Of a DNA stretch of 34,810 nt, positions 26,202-34,809 are shown piece after piece. The stretch is from an uncultured Duganella sp. GTDB taxonomy: Bacteria; Pseudomonadota; Gammaproteobacteria; Burkholderiales; Burkholderiaceae. Numbering within the stretch: position 1 is the stretch's first letter; each line of letters opens with the position of its first letter. Position numbers and translations under genes: made by a program. Location of the stretch: NCBI GenBank assembly GCA_946482335.1, contig CAMLRG010000033.1, positions 1 through 34,810 on the forward strand, written 5' to 3'. The notes beneath the pieces were generated by a model. It was not told the origin of the DNA and made no database searches. It saw only the letters and a program-made list of their open reading frames with translations.

Positions 26202-27604
26202 ACGAGAAGACGGCCCGCGCCATCATGCTGGTCAAGGCGATCGAGGAGGCCGACCAGCAAAAGGAAGTGCTGACCGAGGACGACCGCAAGTACGCCAGCC
26301 GCACCGCGCGCGAACTGGCCCATTGGCAGGCGGCCGAAGCCCGCGCCGCGTCCACCCTGCCGGATTTCCTGTACCACCGCGCCGAGCAGTTGCTCAAGCG
26401 CTTGTCCGCGCGCCACAAGCAGTTTGCCGGCGTGGCCGTGGGCCGCAGCGGCATGTGGGGCGCCAGTTGGCTGCTGCCTTTGCTGGCCCTGGCGGTGGGG
26501 GCGATGGCCGAGCGCATCGGCGACCCGCACCGCGTCGACCTGCTGTCGCTGCCACTGCTGGGCATCATCGCGTGGAATGCGCTGGCATACCTGCTGATCG
26601 CCGTGTGGGCCTTGACGCCGGCGCGCCGTACAGGATTGCGGCGCGGCCTGGCCAACCGCATGGCGCTTGGCGGCGGCAAGGCGCCGCGCCGCCTGCCGCA
26701 TATCCTGGCCAGCGGCGTGCTGCAATTCATGGTGGACTGGGCGCGGCTCGGGGCACGCCTGAACCTGGCCCGTATCGCGCGCATCCTGCACTGGTCCGCC
26801 GCCGCCTTTGCCGTCGGCGCGATCTTGTCCTTGTACGCGCGCGGCATCGTGGCGCGCTATGCGGCGGGCTGGGAAAGCACGTTCCTCGATGCCGGCCAGG
26901 TGCATGGCCTGCTGTCGCTGCTGTTTGCCCCCGCCGAAAGGCTGTTCGGGCTGCAGGGCTTCACGCTGGACGAGGTGCGCAGCCTGCAAGGTTGGGGCGA
27001 ATCGAAGCCCGGCAACGGTGGGCGCTGGGTGCACCTGTACGCGGCCAGCCTGCTGGTCTACGTGGTGTTGCCGCGCCTGGTGCTGGGCACGCTGGCTGCG
27101 CTGCGGGCCCTGTGGCTGCGCCGGCGCTTCCCGCTTGACCTGGACCAGCCTTATTTCCAGCAATTGTCGGTCGCAGCCGGCGCGGAGCCGGGCTTGCTGC
27201 GCGTGCTGCCCTACAGCCTGACGGTGGACGAGGCGCGCAGCAAGGGCCTGGACGGCGTGGCGCGGGACATGCTGGGCGAACAGGCACGCGTGCGTGTGCT
27301 GCCGCCCGCAGCCTACGGCAGCGACGCGCCGGCGCTGGAAGCCGGGGAGGGCGTGACTACCGCGGTGCTGTTCGGGATCGCCGCCACGCCGGAGCAGGAG
27401 AACCATGGCGCGTTCCTGGCTGCCCTGGGGCGCGGGCGGCGCCTGGTGGCCCTGCTCGACCAGTCGGCGCTGGCCGTCCGCGTGGACGCCGTCCGCTTGC
27501 GGGAGCGCGTAGAATTGTGGCGTGAGTTCTGCATCCTGCACGGCGCCGAGCCCAGGGTGGTGGACTTGCTGGCACCGCATGCGCCCGAGGAGAACCCGGC
27601 ATGA
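26198..27604 (+). CDS. DUF2868 domain membrane protein
   Basis: 468 residues. After a charged N-terminal helical region (about 1-80) there are four hydrophobic segments (around 86-105, 115-140, 200-218 and 280-305), then a soluble C-terminal domain of about 160 residues. The N-terminal sequence (ARAIMLVKAIEEADQQ) and layout match DUF2868 proteins, which usually sit directly before a DUF3482 GTPase, as here. It overlaps both neighbours by ATGA. The function is unknown; the pair may form a membrane GTPase system. Confidence 0.85.
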   Translation: MNEKTARAIMLVKAIEEADQQKEVLTEDDRKYASRTARELAHWQAAEARAASTLPDFLYHRAEQLLKRLSARHKQFAGVAVGRSGMWGASWLLPLLALAVGAMAERIGDPHRVDLLSLPLLGIIAWNALAYLLIAVWALTPARRTGLRRGLANRMALGGGKAPRRLPHILASGVLQFMVDWARLGARLNLARIARILHWSAAAFAVGAILSLYARGIVARYAAGWESTFLDAGQVHGLLSLLFAPAERLFGLQGFTLDEVRSLQGWGESKPGNGGRWVHLYAASLLVYVVLPRLVLGTLAALRALWLRRRFPLDLDQPYFQQLSVAAGAEPGLLRVLPYSLTVDEARSKGLDGVARDMLGEQARVRVLPPAAYGSDAPALEAGEGVTTAVLFGIAATPEQENHGAFLAALGRGRRLVALLDQSALAVRVDAVRLRERVELWREFCILHGAEPRVVDLLAPHAPEENPA

Positions 27605-29094
27605 ATGGAGCACCCGTCACCATCCAGCTGGCGCTGGTTTCGCACACCAACAATGGCAAGACCACGCTGGCGCGCACCTTGCTGGGCGCCGACGTGGGCG
27701 AAGTGCGCGACGCCGCGCACGTCACCGCCCTCGCCGAATCGCATCTGCTGATGGCCACCCCGCAGGGCGACCGCCTGGTGCTGTGGGACACGCCCGGCTT
27801 CGGCGACTCGGTGCGCCTGATCAAGCGCCTGGCGCTGGCGGGCAACCCGCTTGGCTGGTTCCTGCGCGAAGTGGTGGACCGCTACCGCGACAGGCCCTTC
27901 TGGCTTAGCCAGCAAGCCGTGCGCGCCGCCCGCGACGAGGCCGATGTGGTGCTCTACCTGGTCAATTCGACGGAGAACCCGGGCGACGCCGGCTACATCC
28001 CCGCCGAAATGCGCATCCTCGACTGGCTCGGCAAGCCGGTACTGGTGCTGCTGAACCAGATGGGGCCACCGCGCCCGCAAGCCGAAGAGCAGGCCGAGCT
28101 GCTGCGCTGGAAGGACCATATGCTGCAATTTGGCCAGGTGCGCGAAGTGCTGCCGCTGGATGCCTTTGCCCGCTGCTGGGTGCACGAGCGCGTGTTTTAC
28201 GACGCGCTGGGCGCCCAGGTGGGGCCGGCCAAGCAGCACGCATATGAACGTCTGTTCTCCGTATGGGAAGAAACCAATGCGCGCCGCTTCCGGCAGTCGA
28301 TGGCGGTGATGGCGCAGCAGCTGTCCGATGCGGCGCACGACAAACAGATCGTGGAAACGGTGGAACGCGGCATGATCGCTTCCGCCCTCACGATCATCGG
28401 CATCGGCAAAGGCGAAGACCGCAAGCGGCAGGAACGCGCCATGAACACCCTGGTGGCGCGGCTGAACCTGGCCATCGGGCAGGCCACGGTCAACCTGCTG
28501 GCCCTGCACAAGCTCGATCCGAACGAGGCGCCCAAGATCAATGCGCGCGTCAGCAGCCAGTTCGTGGTGCTGGCGCCGGTGGATAAGGGGCAGGCGGCGC
28601 TGCTGGGCGCCATCGTATCGGGCGCCGCCACCGGCGTGACCGCGGACCTGGCGTCGGGCGGCCTGACGCTGGGCACCGGCGCGCTGCTGGGCGGCGTGAT
28701 TGGCGCGCTGACTTTTGCCGGCGCCGCATGGGGTTTCAACGTCAGGATGGACCGTGAAGTCCCGACCATGACGCTGTCAGACGACTTCCTGCGCACGCTG
28801 CTGGTGTCGAGCGTGTTGCGCTACCTGGCCGTGGCCCACTTCGGCCGTGGCCGCGGCAATTTCGTCGAAAGCGAGGCGCCGCCGTTCTGGCAGCAGGAGG
28901 TGGAACAGGCCGTCGCCCTGCACGATGCCGAAGTGACGGCGCTCTGGCGCACCCTGCGCGAGCAGGAAGACCCCGGCCTGGGGCCGGCCAGCGCCGTGGT
29001 CACCGCGATCACGGCGCACGTGCTGGCGCGGCTTTACCCGGAAGGTCAGGCGGCGAACCCGCCGTCGATATTGAGGCCGGCGCCGGTCACATAG
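27601..29094 (+). CDS. DUF3482 family Era-like GTPase
   Basis: 497 residues. The G domain covers about 1-250: P-loop SHTNNGKTT (14-22, with Ser14 where Gly is usual), G3 DTPG (63-66) and a G4-like NQMG (152-155) in place of NKxD. The C-terminal half has helices and a Gly/Ala-rich hydrophobic stretch (about 338-380, GAIVSGAATGVTADL... GALLGGVIGALTFAGAA) that could insert in a membrane. It is translationally coupled to the DUF2868 gene. Its last 49 bases overlap the convergent SDR gene. The role of this family is not known. Confidence 0.87.
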   Translation: MNGAPVTIQLALVSHTNNGKTTLARTLLGADVGEVRDAAHVTALAESHLLMATPQGDRLVLWDTPGFGDSVRLIKRLALAGNPLGWFLREVVDRYRDRPFWLSQQAVRAARDEADVVLYLVNSTENPGDAGYIPAEMRILDWLGKPVLVLLNQMGPPRPQAEEQAELLRWKDHMLQFGQVREVLPLDAFARCWVHERVFYDALGAQVGPAKQHAYERLFSVWEETNARRFRQSMAVMAQQLSDAAHDKQIVETVERGMIASALTIIGIGKGEDRKRQERAMNTLVARLNLAIGQATVNLLALHKLDPNEAPKINARVSSQFVVLAPVDKGQAALLGAIVSGAATGVTADLASGGLTLGTGALLGGVIGALTFAGAAWGFNVRMDREVPTMTLSDDFLRTLLVSSVLRYLAVAHFGRGRGNFVESEAPPFWQQEVEQAVALHDAEVTALWRTLREQEDPGLGPASAVVTAITAHVLARLYPEGQAANPPSILRPAPVT

Positions 29095-29774
29095 CCTGCT
29101 TCGTCGCTGGCCAGGTAGGCCACCATGGCCGCGATCTCCTCGCCGCGCGCGTGGCGCTTGATCGCCATCAGCTCGTGCAGCGCGGCGGCGAAGTCGCCGT
29201 GCGCCGGGTTCATGTCCGTATCCACCGGGCCGGGCTGCACATTGTTGACGGTGATGCCGCGCGGCCCCAGGTCGCGCGCCAGCCCTTGCACCAGGCCGGT
29301 CAGCGCCGATTTGCTCATCGCATAGATCGAACCGCCGGGGAAGGGCATCCGCTCCGCGTTGGTCGAACCGATATTGATCACGCGTCCGCCCGCCTTCATG
29401 TGTGCCACCGCTGCCTGGGTGGCGGCAAACACGGCGCGCACGTTGACGGCGATGGTGTGGTCGAACGCTTCCAGCGTCAGCTCGGAGATGTCGCCCAGGT
29501 GCAGCACGCCGGCATTGTTGACGAGGATATCGAGGCGGCCGAAGCGGCCCGCGATATCGTCGATCGCGGCGCGCGTGGCTGCGGCATCGGTGGCGTCCAC
29601 GCGCAAGGCGATGGCCTTGCCGCCGGCGGCATTGATTTCGCCGGCCAGCGCATCGGCGGCGGCGCCCGAGTTCTGATAAGTGAAGGCGACGGTGGCGCCG
29701 TCTTTGGCCAGGCGGCGCACGATGGCGGCGCCAATGCCGCGCGAACCACCGGTGACGAATGCGATCTTGTTCAT
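29046..29774 (-). CDS. Short-chain dehydrogenase/reductase (3-oxoacyl-ACP reductase-like)
   Basis: 242 residues from ATG 29774 (AGGAG upstream). Cofactor motif TGGSRGIG (8-15), NNAG (86-89), Ser137 (INIGSTNA) and the catalytic Tyr151-x3-Lys155 (YAMSK) are intact; VDTDMNP and the C-terminal GYVTGAGLNIDGG are typical of classical SDR enzymes. No Arg/Lys pattern pins down the substrate. The divergent LysR gene starts about 100 bases away and probably regulates it, a very common SDR/LysR pairing. Confidence 0.93.
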   Translation of the reverse strand: MNKIAFVTGGSRGIGAAIVRRLAKDGATVAFTYQNSGAAADALAGEINAAGGKAIALRVDATDAAATRAAIDDIAGRFGRLDILVNNAGVLHLGDISELTLEAFDHTIAVNVRAVFAATQAAVAHMKAGGRVINIGSTNAERMPFPGGSIYAMSKSALTGLVQGLARDLGPRGITVNNVQPGPVDTDMNPAHGDFAAALHELMAIKRHARGEEIAAMVAYLASDEAGYVTGAGLNIDGGFAA

Positions 29775-29828
29775 GCTGTACTCCTGAAGTTGGTTGGGAT
29801 GAGCACAGTATGGTCGCGCCATTGCCAT

Positions 29829-29856
29829 GTGACTAGCTGGTAATATTGACTATCAC
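29829..29856. promoter_or_regulatory. Candidate LysR-regulator site between SDR and LysR genes
   Basis: The SDR-LysR intergenic region (29775-29875) contains an imperfect inverted repeat GTGACTAG (29829-29836) to TATCAC (29851-29856) around an AT-rich centre. LysR proteins often bind such sites between themselves and a divergent target gene. The symmetry is weak. Confidence 0.25.
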
Positions 29857-29875
29857 TTTCAACCAAATGTATAAA

Positions 29876-30799
29876 ATGCTGCCACTGAACTTGCTCGAAT
29901 CCTTCCTGCAGAGCGCGGAATGCGCGGGTTTTTCGGAGGCGGCGCGCCGTCTCGGCCTGAGCCCGGCCGCCGTCAGCAAGAACGTGGCGCGGCTGGAAGC
30001 GCGGCTTGGCGTGCGCCTGTTCCAGCGCAGCACACGCCGGCTGGCGTTGACGGAAGCCGGTGAGCGCTTGCTGGCGCAAGTGCGCGGCCCCTTGACTGAA
30101 CTGCAGGGCGCCATCGCCGGGGCCGCCCAGGACGCGGGCGAGCCGGCCGGCACGCTGAAAGTGGCGGTGGCGCATGGGGTGGGGCGCATGTACATCCTGC
30201 CGCTGCTGAAAGGTTTCCTGCAGCGCTATCCCGGCGTGCAGCACGACTGGCGCTTCGATAACCGCACGGTGGACTTGATCGGCGAGGGCTACGACGTCGC
30301 CATCGGCGGCGGCATCGACCTGGCGCCCGGCGTGGTGGCGCGCGAACTGGGGCGGCCACGCATCCTGGTCGTGGCCGCGCCTTCGTACCTTGCTGGCCGC
30401 AAGCTGCCGGACCATCCGTCCGGGCTGGCGGGGTGGGACGGTGTCGCGCGCCGCTCGGCCGCCAGCGGGCGCGTGCGCGATTACCTGCTGCGCAACGCCG
30501 CCGGCGCCGAAGCCGTGGCCGAATTCCGCCCGGTCGCCACCTTCGACGATCCGGAGGCGATGGCGCAAGCGGCTTGCATGGGCCTGGGCGTGGCCTTGCT
30601 GCCGGCGCCGCATGCCGCGCCTTTGCTCGAAAGCGGCCAACTGGTGCGCTTGCTGCCAGGCTGGCATGGCGAAGTGGGTCCGCTGTACATCTACTACTCC
30701 AGCAAGAAACTGTTGCCGGCCAAGACGCGCGCCTTCGTTGACTATGTGCTTGATCAAATGCAGGCTAACGGCTTTGCGGAGCGGCTCGACAGGCTTTGA
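29876..30799 (+). CDS. LysR-family transcriptional regulator
   Basis: 307 residues from ATG 29876, giving the usual N-terminus LNLLESFLQSAECAGFSEAARRL with the helix-turn-helix at about 18-37 (SEAARRLGLSPAAVSKNVARLE). ATG 29867 and TTG 29846 are further in-frame starts, and no clear ribosome site separates them. The effector domain (about 90-300) contains GRMYILPLLKGFLQRYPGV and ACMGLGVALLPAPHA, typical of the family subgroup that often lies next to SDR genes. It is divergent from the SDR gene and probably controls it. Confidence 0.92.
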   Translation: MLPLNLLESFLQSAECAGFSEAARRLGLSPAAVSKNVARLEARLGVRLFQRSTRRLALTEAGERLLAQVRGPLTELQGAIAGAAQDAGEPAGTLKVAVAHGVGRMYILPLLKGFLQRYPGVQHDWRFDNRTVDLIGEGYDVAIGGGIDLAPGVVARELGRPRILVVAAPSYLAGRKLPDHPSGLAGWDGVARRSAASGRVRDYLLRNAAGAEAVAEFRPVATFDDPEAMAQAACMGLGVALLPAPHAAPLLESGQLVRLLPGWHGEVGPLYIYYSSKKLLPAKTRAFVDYVLDQMQANGFAERLDRL

Positions 30800-30850
30800 A
30801 GCTTCACGGTAAGATGGGCCTCCATTTCATCAGCGATAGGGGTGTCTTCC

Positions 30851-31774
30851 ATGAAGTTCCGCCTTGTTACCCGCAGTGATTTTGATGGCCTGGTGTGCGC
30901 GGTGCTGCTCAAGCACCTGGACTTGATCGACGAGATCCTGTTCGTGCACCCCAAGGATATGCAGGACGGCAAAATCGCAATCAGCGGCCGCGATATCACC
31001 ACCAATCTTCCCTATGTTGCCGGCGCCCATCTCGCCTTCGACCATCACTTGTCCGAGACCATCCGCAATACGGGTGAGCGCGAGAACCACATCATCGACC
31101 CCAGCGCGCCATCGGCGGCGCGCGTGGTGTACGACTACTATGGCGGCGGAAACAAGTTCCCTTCAGCGTGGAATGACATGATGCTGGCGGTGGACAAGGG
31201 CGATTCGGCGCAGTTCAACCGCGACGAGGTGCTCAACCCGAAAGGCTGGGATTTGCTGAACTTCCTGATGGATGCGCGCACCGGGCTGGGACGCTTCCGC
31301 GATTTCCGCATCTCGAACTACAACCTGATGATGGATCTGATCGACTACTGCCGCACCCATACGATCGACCAGATCATGGCGCTGCCGGATGTGAAGGAGC
31401 GCAAGGACCTGTATTTCGAGCATGCGGAAAAGTGCAAGGAGCAGATCATGCGCTGCTCCACCGTGCACAAGAACCTGGTGGTGCTGGATTTGCGCAACGA
31501 GGAGACGATTTACGCGGGCAACCGCTTCGTGATCTATGCGCTATTCCCGGAGCAGAATATCTCGATCCACGTGCTGTGGGGGCTGAAGAACCAGAATACC
31601 GTGTTCGCCACCGGGAAGTCGATCCTGAACCGGACGTCGAAAACCAATATCGGCGCGCTGATGCTGGAGTACGGCGGCGGCGGTCATGAGAATGCCGGCA
31701 CCTGCCAGGTGGAGAACGAGATGGCGGACGATGTGCTGGGGGCCTTGATCGCCCGCATCAACAAGGAAGGCTGA
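30851..31774 (+). CDS. DHH-superfamily phosphoesterase
   Basis: 307 residues from ATG 30851 (GGGG nearby; GTG 30842 also in frame). Metal-binding motifs of DHH proteins are present: TRSDFDG (7-13), FDHH (63-66), an Asp in MLAVDKGDS, and the C-terminal DHHA1-type GGGGHENAGTC. Relatives include exopolyphosphatases, RecJ and oligoribonuclease/cyclic-dinucleotide phosphodiesterases. The substrate cannot be decided; an nanoRNase or phosphodiesterase role is possible. The gene stands alone and is followed by the second palindromic repeat. Confidence 0.85.
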   Translation: MKFRLVTRSDFDGLVCAVLLKHLDLIDEILFVHPKDMQDGKIAISGRDITTNLPYVAGAHLAFDHHLSETIRNTGERENHIIDPSAPSAARVVYDYYGGGNKFPSAWNDMMLAVDKGDSAQFNRDEVLNPKGWDLLNFLMDARTGLGRFRDFRISNYNLMMDLIDYCRTHTIDQIMALPDVKERKDLYFEHAEKCKEQIMRCSTVHKNLVVLDLRNEETIYAGNRFVIYALFPEQNISIHVLWGLKNQNTVFATGKSILNRTSKTNIGALMLEYGGGGHENAGTCQVENEMADDVLGALIARINKEG

Positions 31775-31787
31775 AACCGGCGGGCCA

Positions 31788-31828
31788 GGGGTCAGGCCCT
31801 GAGGGCCAGACCCCGGCTTACCGGTTTT
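31788..31828. repeat. Dispersed palindromic repeat, copy 2
   Basis: GGGGTCAGGCCC (31788-31799) and GGGCCAGACCCC (31803-31814) form a 12-bp stem with one A-A mismatch and a TGA loop, followed by GGCTTACCGGTTTTGGCA. Apart from a few substitutions the sequence matches copy 1 at 12-55, including the trailing TTACCGGT. It lies between convergent genes and could also act as a bidirectional transcript end, since CCGG-CTTA-CCGG with TTTT follows. Confidence 0.75.
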
Positions 31829-31839
31829 GGCAAGCTGTA

Positions 31840-33099
31840 TTAGAACTCTTTCTCAGGTAAAGCTATGGAATTATCGGTCGAGAACTGGTAGTCCTTGAAC
31901 ACGTGTTCCGCCGTCAGCAACTGGTAGGAACCGTCCGGCTTCTTGAACGACGTATCCTTCAGGCGGTAGGTGTAGTGGCCGCAAGTCCAGCAATTGAAGT
32001 TGCGCATGTGCGTGCACAGGCAAGTCTTGTCCATCACCTTGATGCCCTTGTCGCTGCCGCCATTGGCCACCACTTCGCGGTTATACGAATTGATGTAGGC
32101 GCAATTGCCGCTGGCGTCGAGCAGGTAACCGTAAGATTCGCAGCCCGGACGGATGCCGGCGCCGATCGCAGGGGTGTGCGACAGCATGCGCATCGGATAG
32201 CCGGTCGGCGAAATGCCGTTCACGACCACGTCTTCCTCGGTGGCCTTGAAGTATTCCTGCTTCACGTCGTCCGGCAGGCCGCATTCCTTGGTCACGGTAA
32301 AGCGGGTCGCCACCTGCACGCCGGCCGCGCCCATTTCCAGGAAGGACACCGCATCGCTGCCGGTGAACACGCCGCCCGCGGCGATCACCGGGATGTCCAG
32401 GTCTTCCGCCTTCATGTAATCGAGGATTTCCTGCACGATCTGGTGCAGGTCGTAATTCTTCCAGTCCTCCAGGCCGAATCCCAGGTGGCCGCCGGCCAGC
32501 GGACCTTCCACGATCACGTAGTCGGGCAGGCGGTCCAGCTTCTGGTTCTTGCGCAGGAAGATCTGCAGCGCGCGCACGGACGAGACGATGATGCCCAGCT
32601 TCGCTTCGCGGAAGCGCGGATGGTCGGCCATCAGCGCGAAGGAACCGAAGTGCAGGCCGGCCGACAGCGTGATGCCGTCGATGCCCGCGTCCAGCGCCGC
32701 GTTCAGGCGGGTGCGCAGGGTTTCCTTCGGACCGTTCATGGTCAGCTTTTCCATGCAGTTCACGAAGATCAGGCCGGGGCCCTGCTTGCGCTGCATGGTG
32801 TCGCCCACGTGGCGGCGCTGCGCCTCGGCCAGGCGACCGAGGTCGAACTGCACCTCGGATTTGTCCATATTGTTGATGTTGTGCTTGTACAGGCGGGTCT
32901 TGTCCTTGACGAAGGTGGTGTCGAACTTGCGGTCCGAAACATCCTCCACCATCGCATCGGAAATATGGCCGATGCCGCCCAGGCGCGCTGCTTCCAGCGC
33001 CAGTTCGGTCGTGGAAATATCCACGCCCATCCCGCCGATCATGATTGGCACATATTCCTTGTCGCCAAACTTGAGGCGGAAATCGTCAACACGTTTCAT
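31840..33099 (-). CDS. Nitronate monooxygenase-like flavoprotein with C-terminal Cys cluster
   Basis: 419 residues from ATG 33099. The TIM-barrel FMN features of the nitronate monooxygenase/2-nitropropane dioxygenase family are visible: PIMIGGMGVDIST near the N-terminus, VEGPLAGGHLGFG, and IAAGGVFTGSDAVSFLEMGAAGVQVATRF. A C-terminal part of about 100 residues is unusual: CxC-x7-CxxC (Cys360, 362, 370, 373) looks like an iron-sulfur or zinc site. Enzymes of this fold oxidise nitronates or act as enoyl reductases; the true substrate is unknown. It lies 13 bases after yajQ and is probably co-transcribed with it. Confidence 0.88.
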   Translation of the reverse strand: MKRVDDFRLKFGDKEYVPIMIGGMGVDISTTELALEAARLGGIGHISDAMVEDVSDRKFDTTFVKDKTRLYKHNINNMDKSEVQFDLGRLAEAQRRHVGDTMQRKQGPGLIFVNCMEKLTMNGPKETLRTRLNAALDAGIDGITLSAGLHFGSFALMADHPRFREAKLGIIVSSVRALQIFLRKNQKLDRLPDYVIVEGPLAGGHLGFGLEDWKNYDLHQIVQEILDYMKAEDLDIPVIAAGGVFTGSDAVSFLEMGAAGVQVATRFTVTKECGLPDDVKQEYFKATEEDVVVNGISPTGYPMRMLSHTPAIGAGIRPGCESYGYLLDASGNCAYINSYNREVVANGGSDKGIKVMDKTCLCTHMRNFNCWTCGHYTYRLKDTSFKKPDGSYQLLTAEHVFKDYQFSTDNSIALPEKEF

Positions 33100-33112
33100 T
33101 ACAGTCCTTCGA

Positions 33113-33598
33113 TCAATCGCGGAAATTATTGAATTCCAGTGGCGTGTCCGGCACTTCCTTACGCAGCAGCTGCATCGCGGCCTGCAGGTCGTCGCGCTTG
33201 GCACCGCTCACGCGTACCGACTCGCCCTGGATGCTGGCCTGGACCTTCATCTTGCTTTCCTTGATGATCTTGGTGATCTTCTTGGCCGACTCGGAATCCA
33301 GACCGTTCTTCACCTTGATGACCTGCTTGACTTTGTCCCCACCAATCTTTTCTACCTTGCCTTCGTCGAGGAAGCGCACGTCGACCTTGCGTTTGGCCAG
33401 CTTGTTGGTCAGCACGTCGCGCACCTGGCCCAGCTGGAAATCGGAATCGGCGAAGGCCGTCAGGTCGTTTTCTTTTTGCTCTACGCGCGCATCGCTGCCC
33501 TTGAAGTCGAAACGGGTACCGATTTCTTTATTGGTCTGGTCGACGGCGTTGCGCACCTCGATCATGTCCGCTTCGGATACTACGTCAAACGATGGCAT
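33113..33598 (-). CDS. yajQ: YajQ family nucleotide-binding protein
   Basis: 161 residues, full family length (UPF0234). The N-terminus [21 protein letters not shown], then [11 protein letters not shown], and the C-terminal [26 protein letters not shown] ending in LEFNNFRD are highly characteristic. The protein has two ferredoxin-like domains; a Xanthomonas member binds cyclic di-GMP and acts with a transcription factor. The start ATG 33598 has AAAGGAAAG upstream. Its leader contains a perfect hairpin, CCGCCC-TTT-GGGCGG (33637-33623), and a -10-like TAAAAT at 33658-33653. Confidence 0.95.
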   Translation of the reverse strand: MPSFDVVSEADMIEVRNAVDQTNKEIGTRFDFKGSDARVEQKENDLTAFADSDFQLGQVRDVLTNKLAKRKVDVRFLDEGKVEKIGGDKVKQVIKVKNGLDSESAKKITKIIKESKMKVQASIQGESVRVSGAKRDDLQAAMQLLRKEVPDTPLEFNNFRD

Positions 33599-33652
33599 AT
33601 TCTTTCCTTTACAATGAAGCAACCGCCCAAAGGGCGGATCCAAAGAAGCGAC

Positions 33653-33709
33653 ATTTTAACGGACAAACAAGCGAACGCTCGGTCGTTTTTGTCAATATTG
33701 CACTATAAT
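33653..33709. promoter_or_regulatory. Divergent yajQ/murB promoter region with an operator-like palindrome
   Basis: TATAAT at 33704-33709 is a perfect -10 for murB, and TAAAAT at 33658-33653 (minus strand) a good -10 for yajQ. No clear -35 is seen on either side. Between them 33672-33685 reads CGAACGCTCGGTCG, an imperfect palindrome of the form CGAnCGnnCGnTCG with 10 of 14 positions symmetric, like TetR-family operators. The -10 calls are firm, the operator tentative. Confidence 0.5.
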
Positions 33710-33731
33710 CGCGCAAAAACTTGATCTACCC

Positions 33732-34757
33732 ATGCCTTTCCCTGATTTTCTCCAGCACGAATACCCACTGAAGCATTTAAATACGTTCAGGATTGATGTA
33801 CGCGCTAAACATTACGTGCGCGTGACATCGCTGGATCTATTGCGCGCGACCCTGGCCGACCCGCAACTGGCCGCCATGCCGCGCCTGGTGCTGGGCGGCG
33901 GCAGCAACCTGCTGCTGACCGGGGATTTCCCCGGCCTGGTGCTGCATATCGCGCTGCACGGCCGCGACATCCTGGCCGGCACGCCGACCCAACACCACGT
34001 GCGCGCCGCTGCCGGCGAAACCTGGCACGACTTCGTCCAATGGACCCTGGCGCAAGGCATCGGCGGCCTGGAAAACCTGTCGCTGATCCCCGGCACGGTG
34101 GGCGCCGCGCCGATCCAGAATATCGGGGCCTACGGGGCGGAAACCAAGGATTACTTCCTCAGCCTGACGGCGTTCGACCCCGCCACCGGCCAGGTGCGGC
34201 TGATGGACGGCGCCGACTGCCGCTTCGCCTACCGCGACAGTGTCTTCAAGCACGAGGGCAGGCAGCTGGTGATCCTGGACGTGACGTTCGCCTTGCCGCG
34301 CGCCTGGCAGCCCAACCTGCGCTATGCCGAGCTGGCCAATGCCGTGGCCGGGCAGGGCATTGCCGCACCGACGCCGCAGCAGGTGGCCGACACCGTGATC
34401 GCGGTCCGCCGCCGCAAGCTGCCCGATCCGGCGGACATCGGCAATGCCGGCAGCTTCTTCAAAAATCCGGTGGTTAGTGCCGAACACTGCGCGCGCCTGC
34501 TGCAACAGTTCCCGGCGCTGGTGCACCACCGCCAGCCGGACGGCAGCGAAAAACTGGCCGCCGGCTGGCTGATCGACCAGTGCGGCTGGAAAGGGCGCAG
34601 CCTGGGCGCTGCCGGCGTGTATCCGAAACAGGCCCTGGTCCTGGTGAACAATGGCGGCGCCACCGGCGCCGACGTGCAAGCGCTGGCCGCCGCGATCCAG
34701 GCCGACGTCGCAGCGCGCTACGGCGTGATGCTGGAGCCGGAGCCGGTCTTCGTGTGA
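33732..34757 (+). CDS. murB: UDP-N-acetylenolpyruvoylglucosamine reductase
   Basis: 341 residues, type I MurB as in E. coli. It catalyses the NADPH-dependent reduction that completes UDP-MurNAc in peptidoglycan synthesis, in the cytoplasm. FAD-binding [11 protein letters not shown] (52-62), [16 protein letters not shown] (120-135), catalytic-type Arg168 in YRDSVFK, Ser241 in [10 protein letters not shown], and the C-terminal LEPEPVF with the conserved Glu are all visible. The N-terminus ([13 protein letters not shown]) is typical. The start ATG 33732 lies 22 bases after a TATAAT box and has no strong ribosome site. Confidence 0.97.
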   Translation: MPFPDFLQHEYPLKHLNTFRIDVRAKHYVRVTSLDLLRATLADPQLAAMPRLVLGGGSNLLLTGDFPGLVLHIALHGRDILAGTPTQHHVRAAAGETWHDFVQWTLAQGIGGLENLSLIPGTVGAAPIQNIGAYGAETKDYFLSLTAFDPATGQVRLMDGADCRFAYRDSVFKHEGRQLVILDVTFALPRAWQPNLRYAELANAVAGQGIAAPTPQQVADTVIAVRRRKLPDPADIGNAGSFFKNPVVSAEHCARLLQQFPALVHHRQPDGSEKLAAGWLIDQCGWKGRSLGAAGVYPKQALVLVNNGGATGADVQALAAAIQADVAARYGVMLEPEPVFV

Positions 34758-34764
34758 AAGCCGG

Positions 34765-34809
34765 AAAGTCGGGTTCAGCTCGCGAATTAAAAGTCGGGGT
34801 CAGCTCTGG
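34765..34809. repeat. Short direct repeat after murB
   Basis: AAAGTCGGGTTCAGCTC (34765-34781) recurs as AAAGTCGGGGTCAGCTC (34790-34806) with one substitution, 25 bp apart. The core GGGGTCAG resembles the arm of the dispersed palindromes at 12 and 31788. The array may continue beyond the window. Confidence 0.55.

Noticed and set aside
33623..33637. Hairpin in the yajQ leader as an intrinsic terminator for murB or yajQ
   Set aside because: There is no T-tract on either side; it is within 40 bases of the yajQ start codon and is more likely a leader structure.
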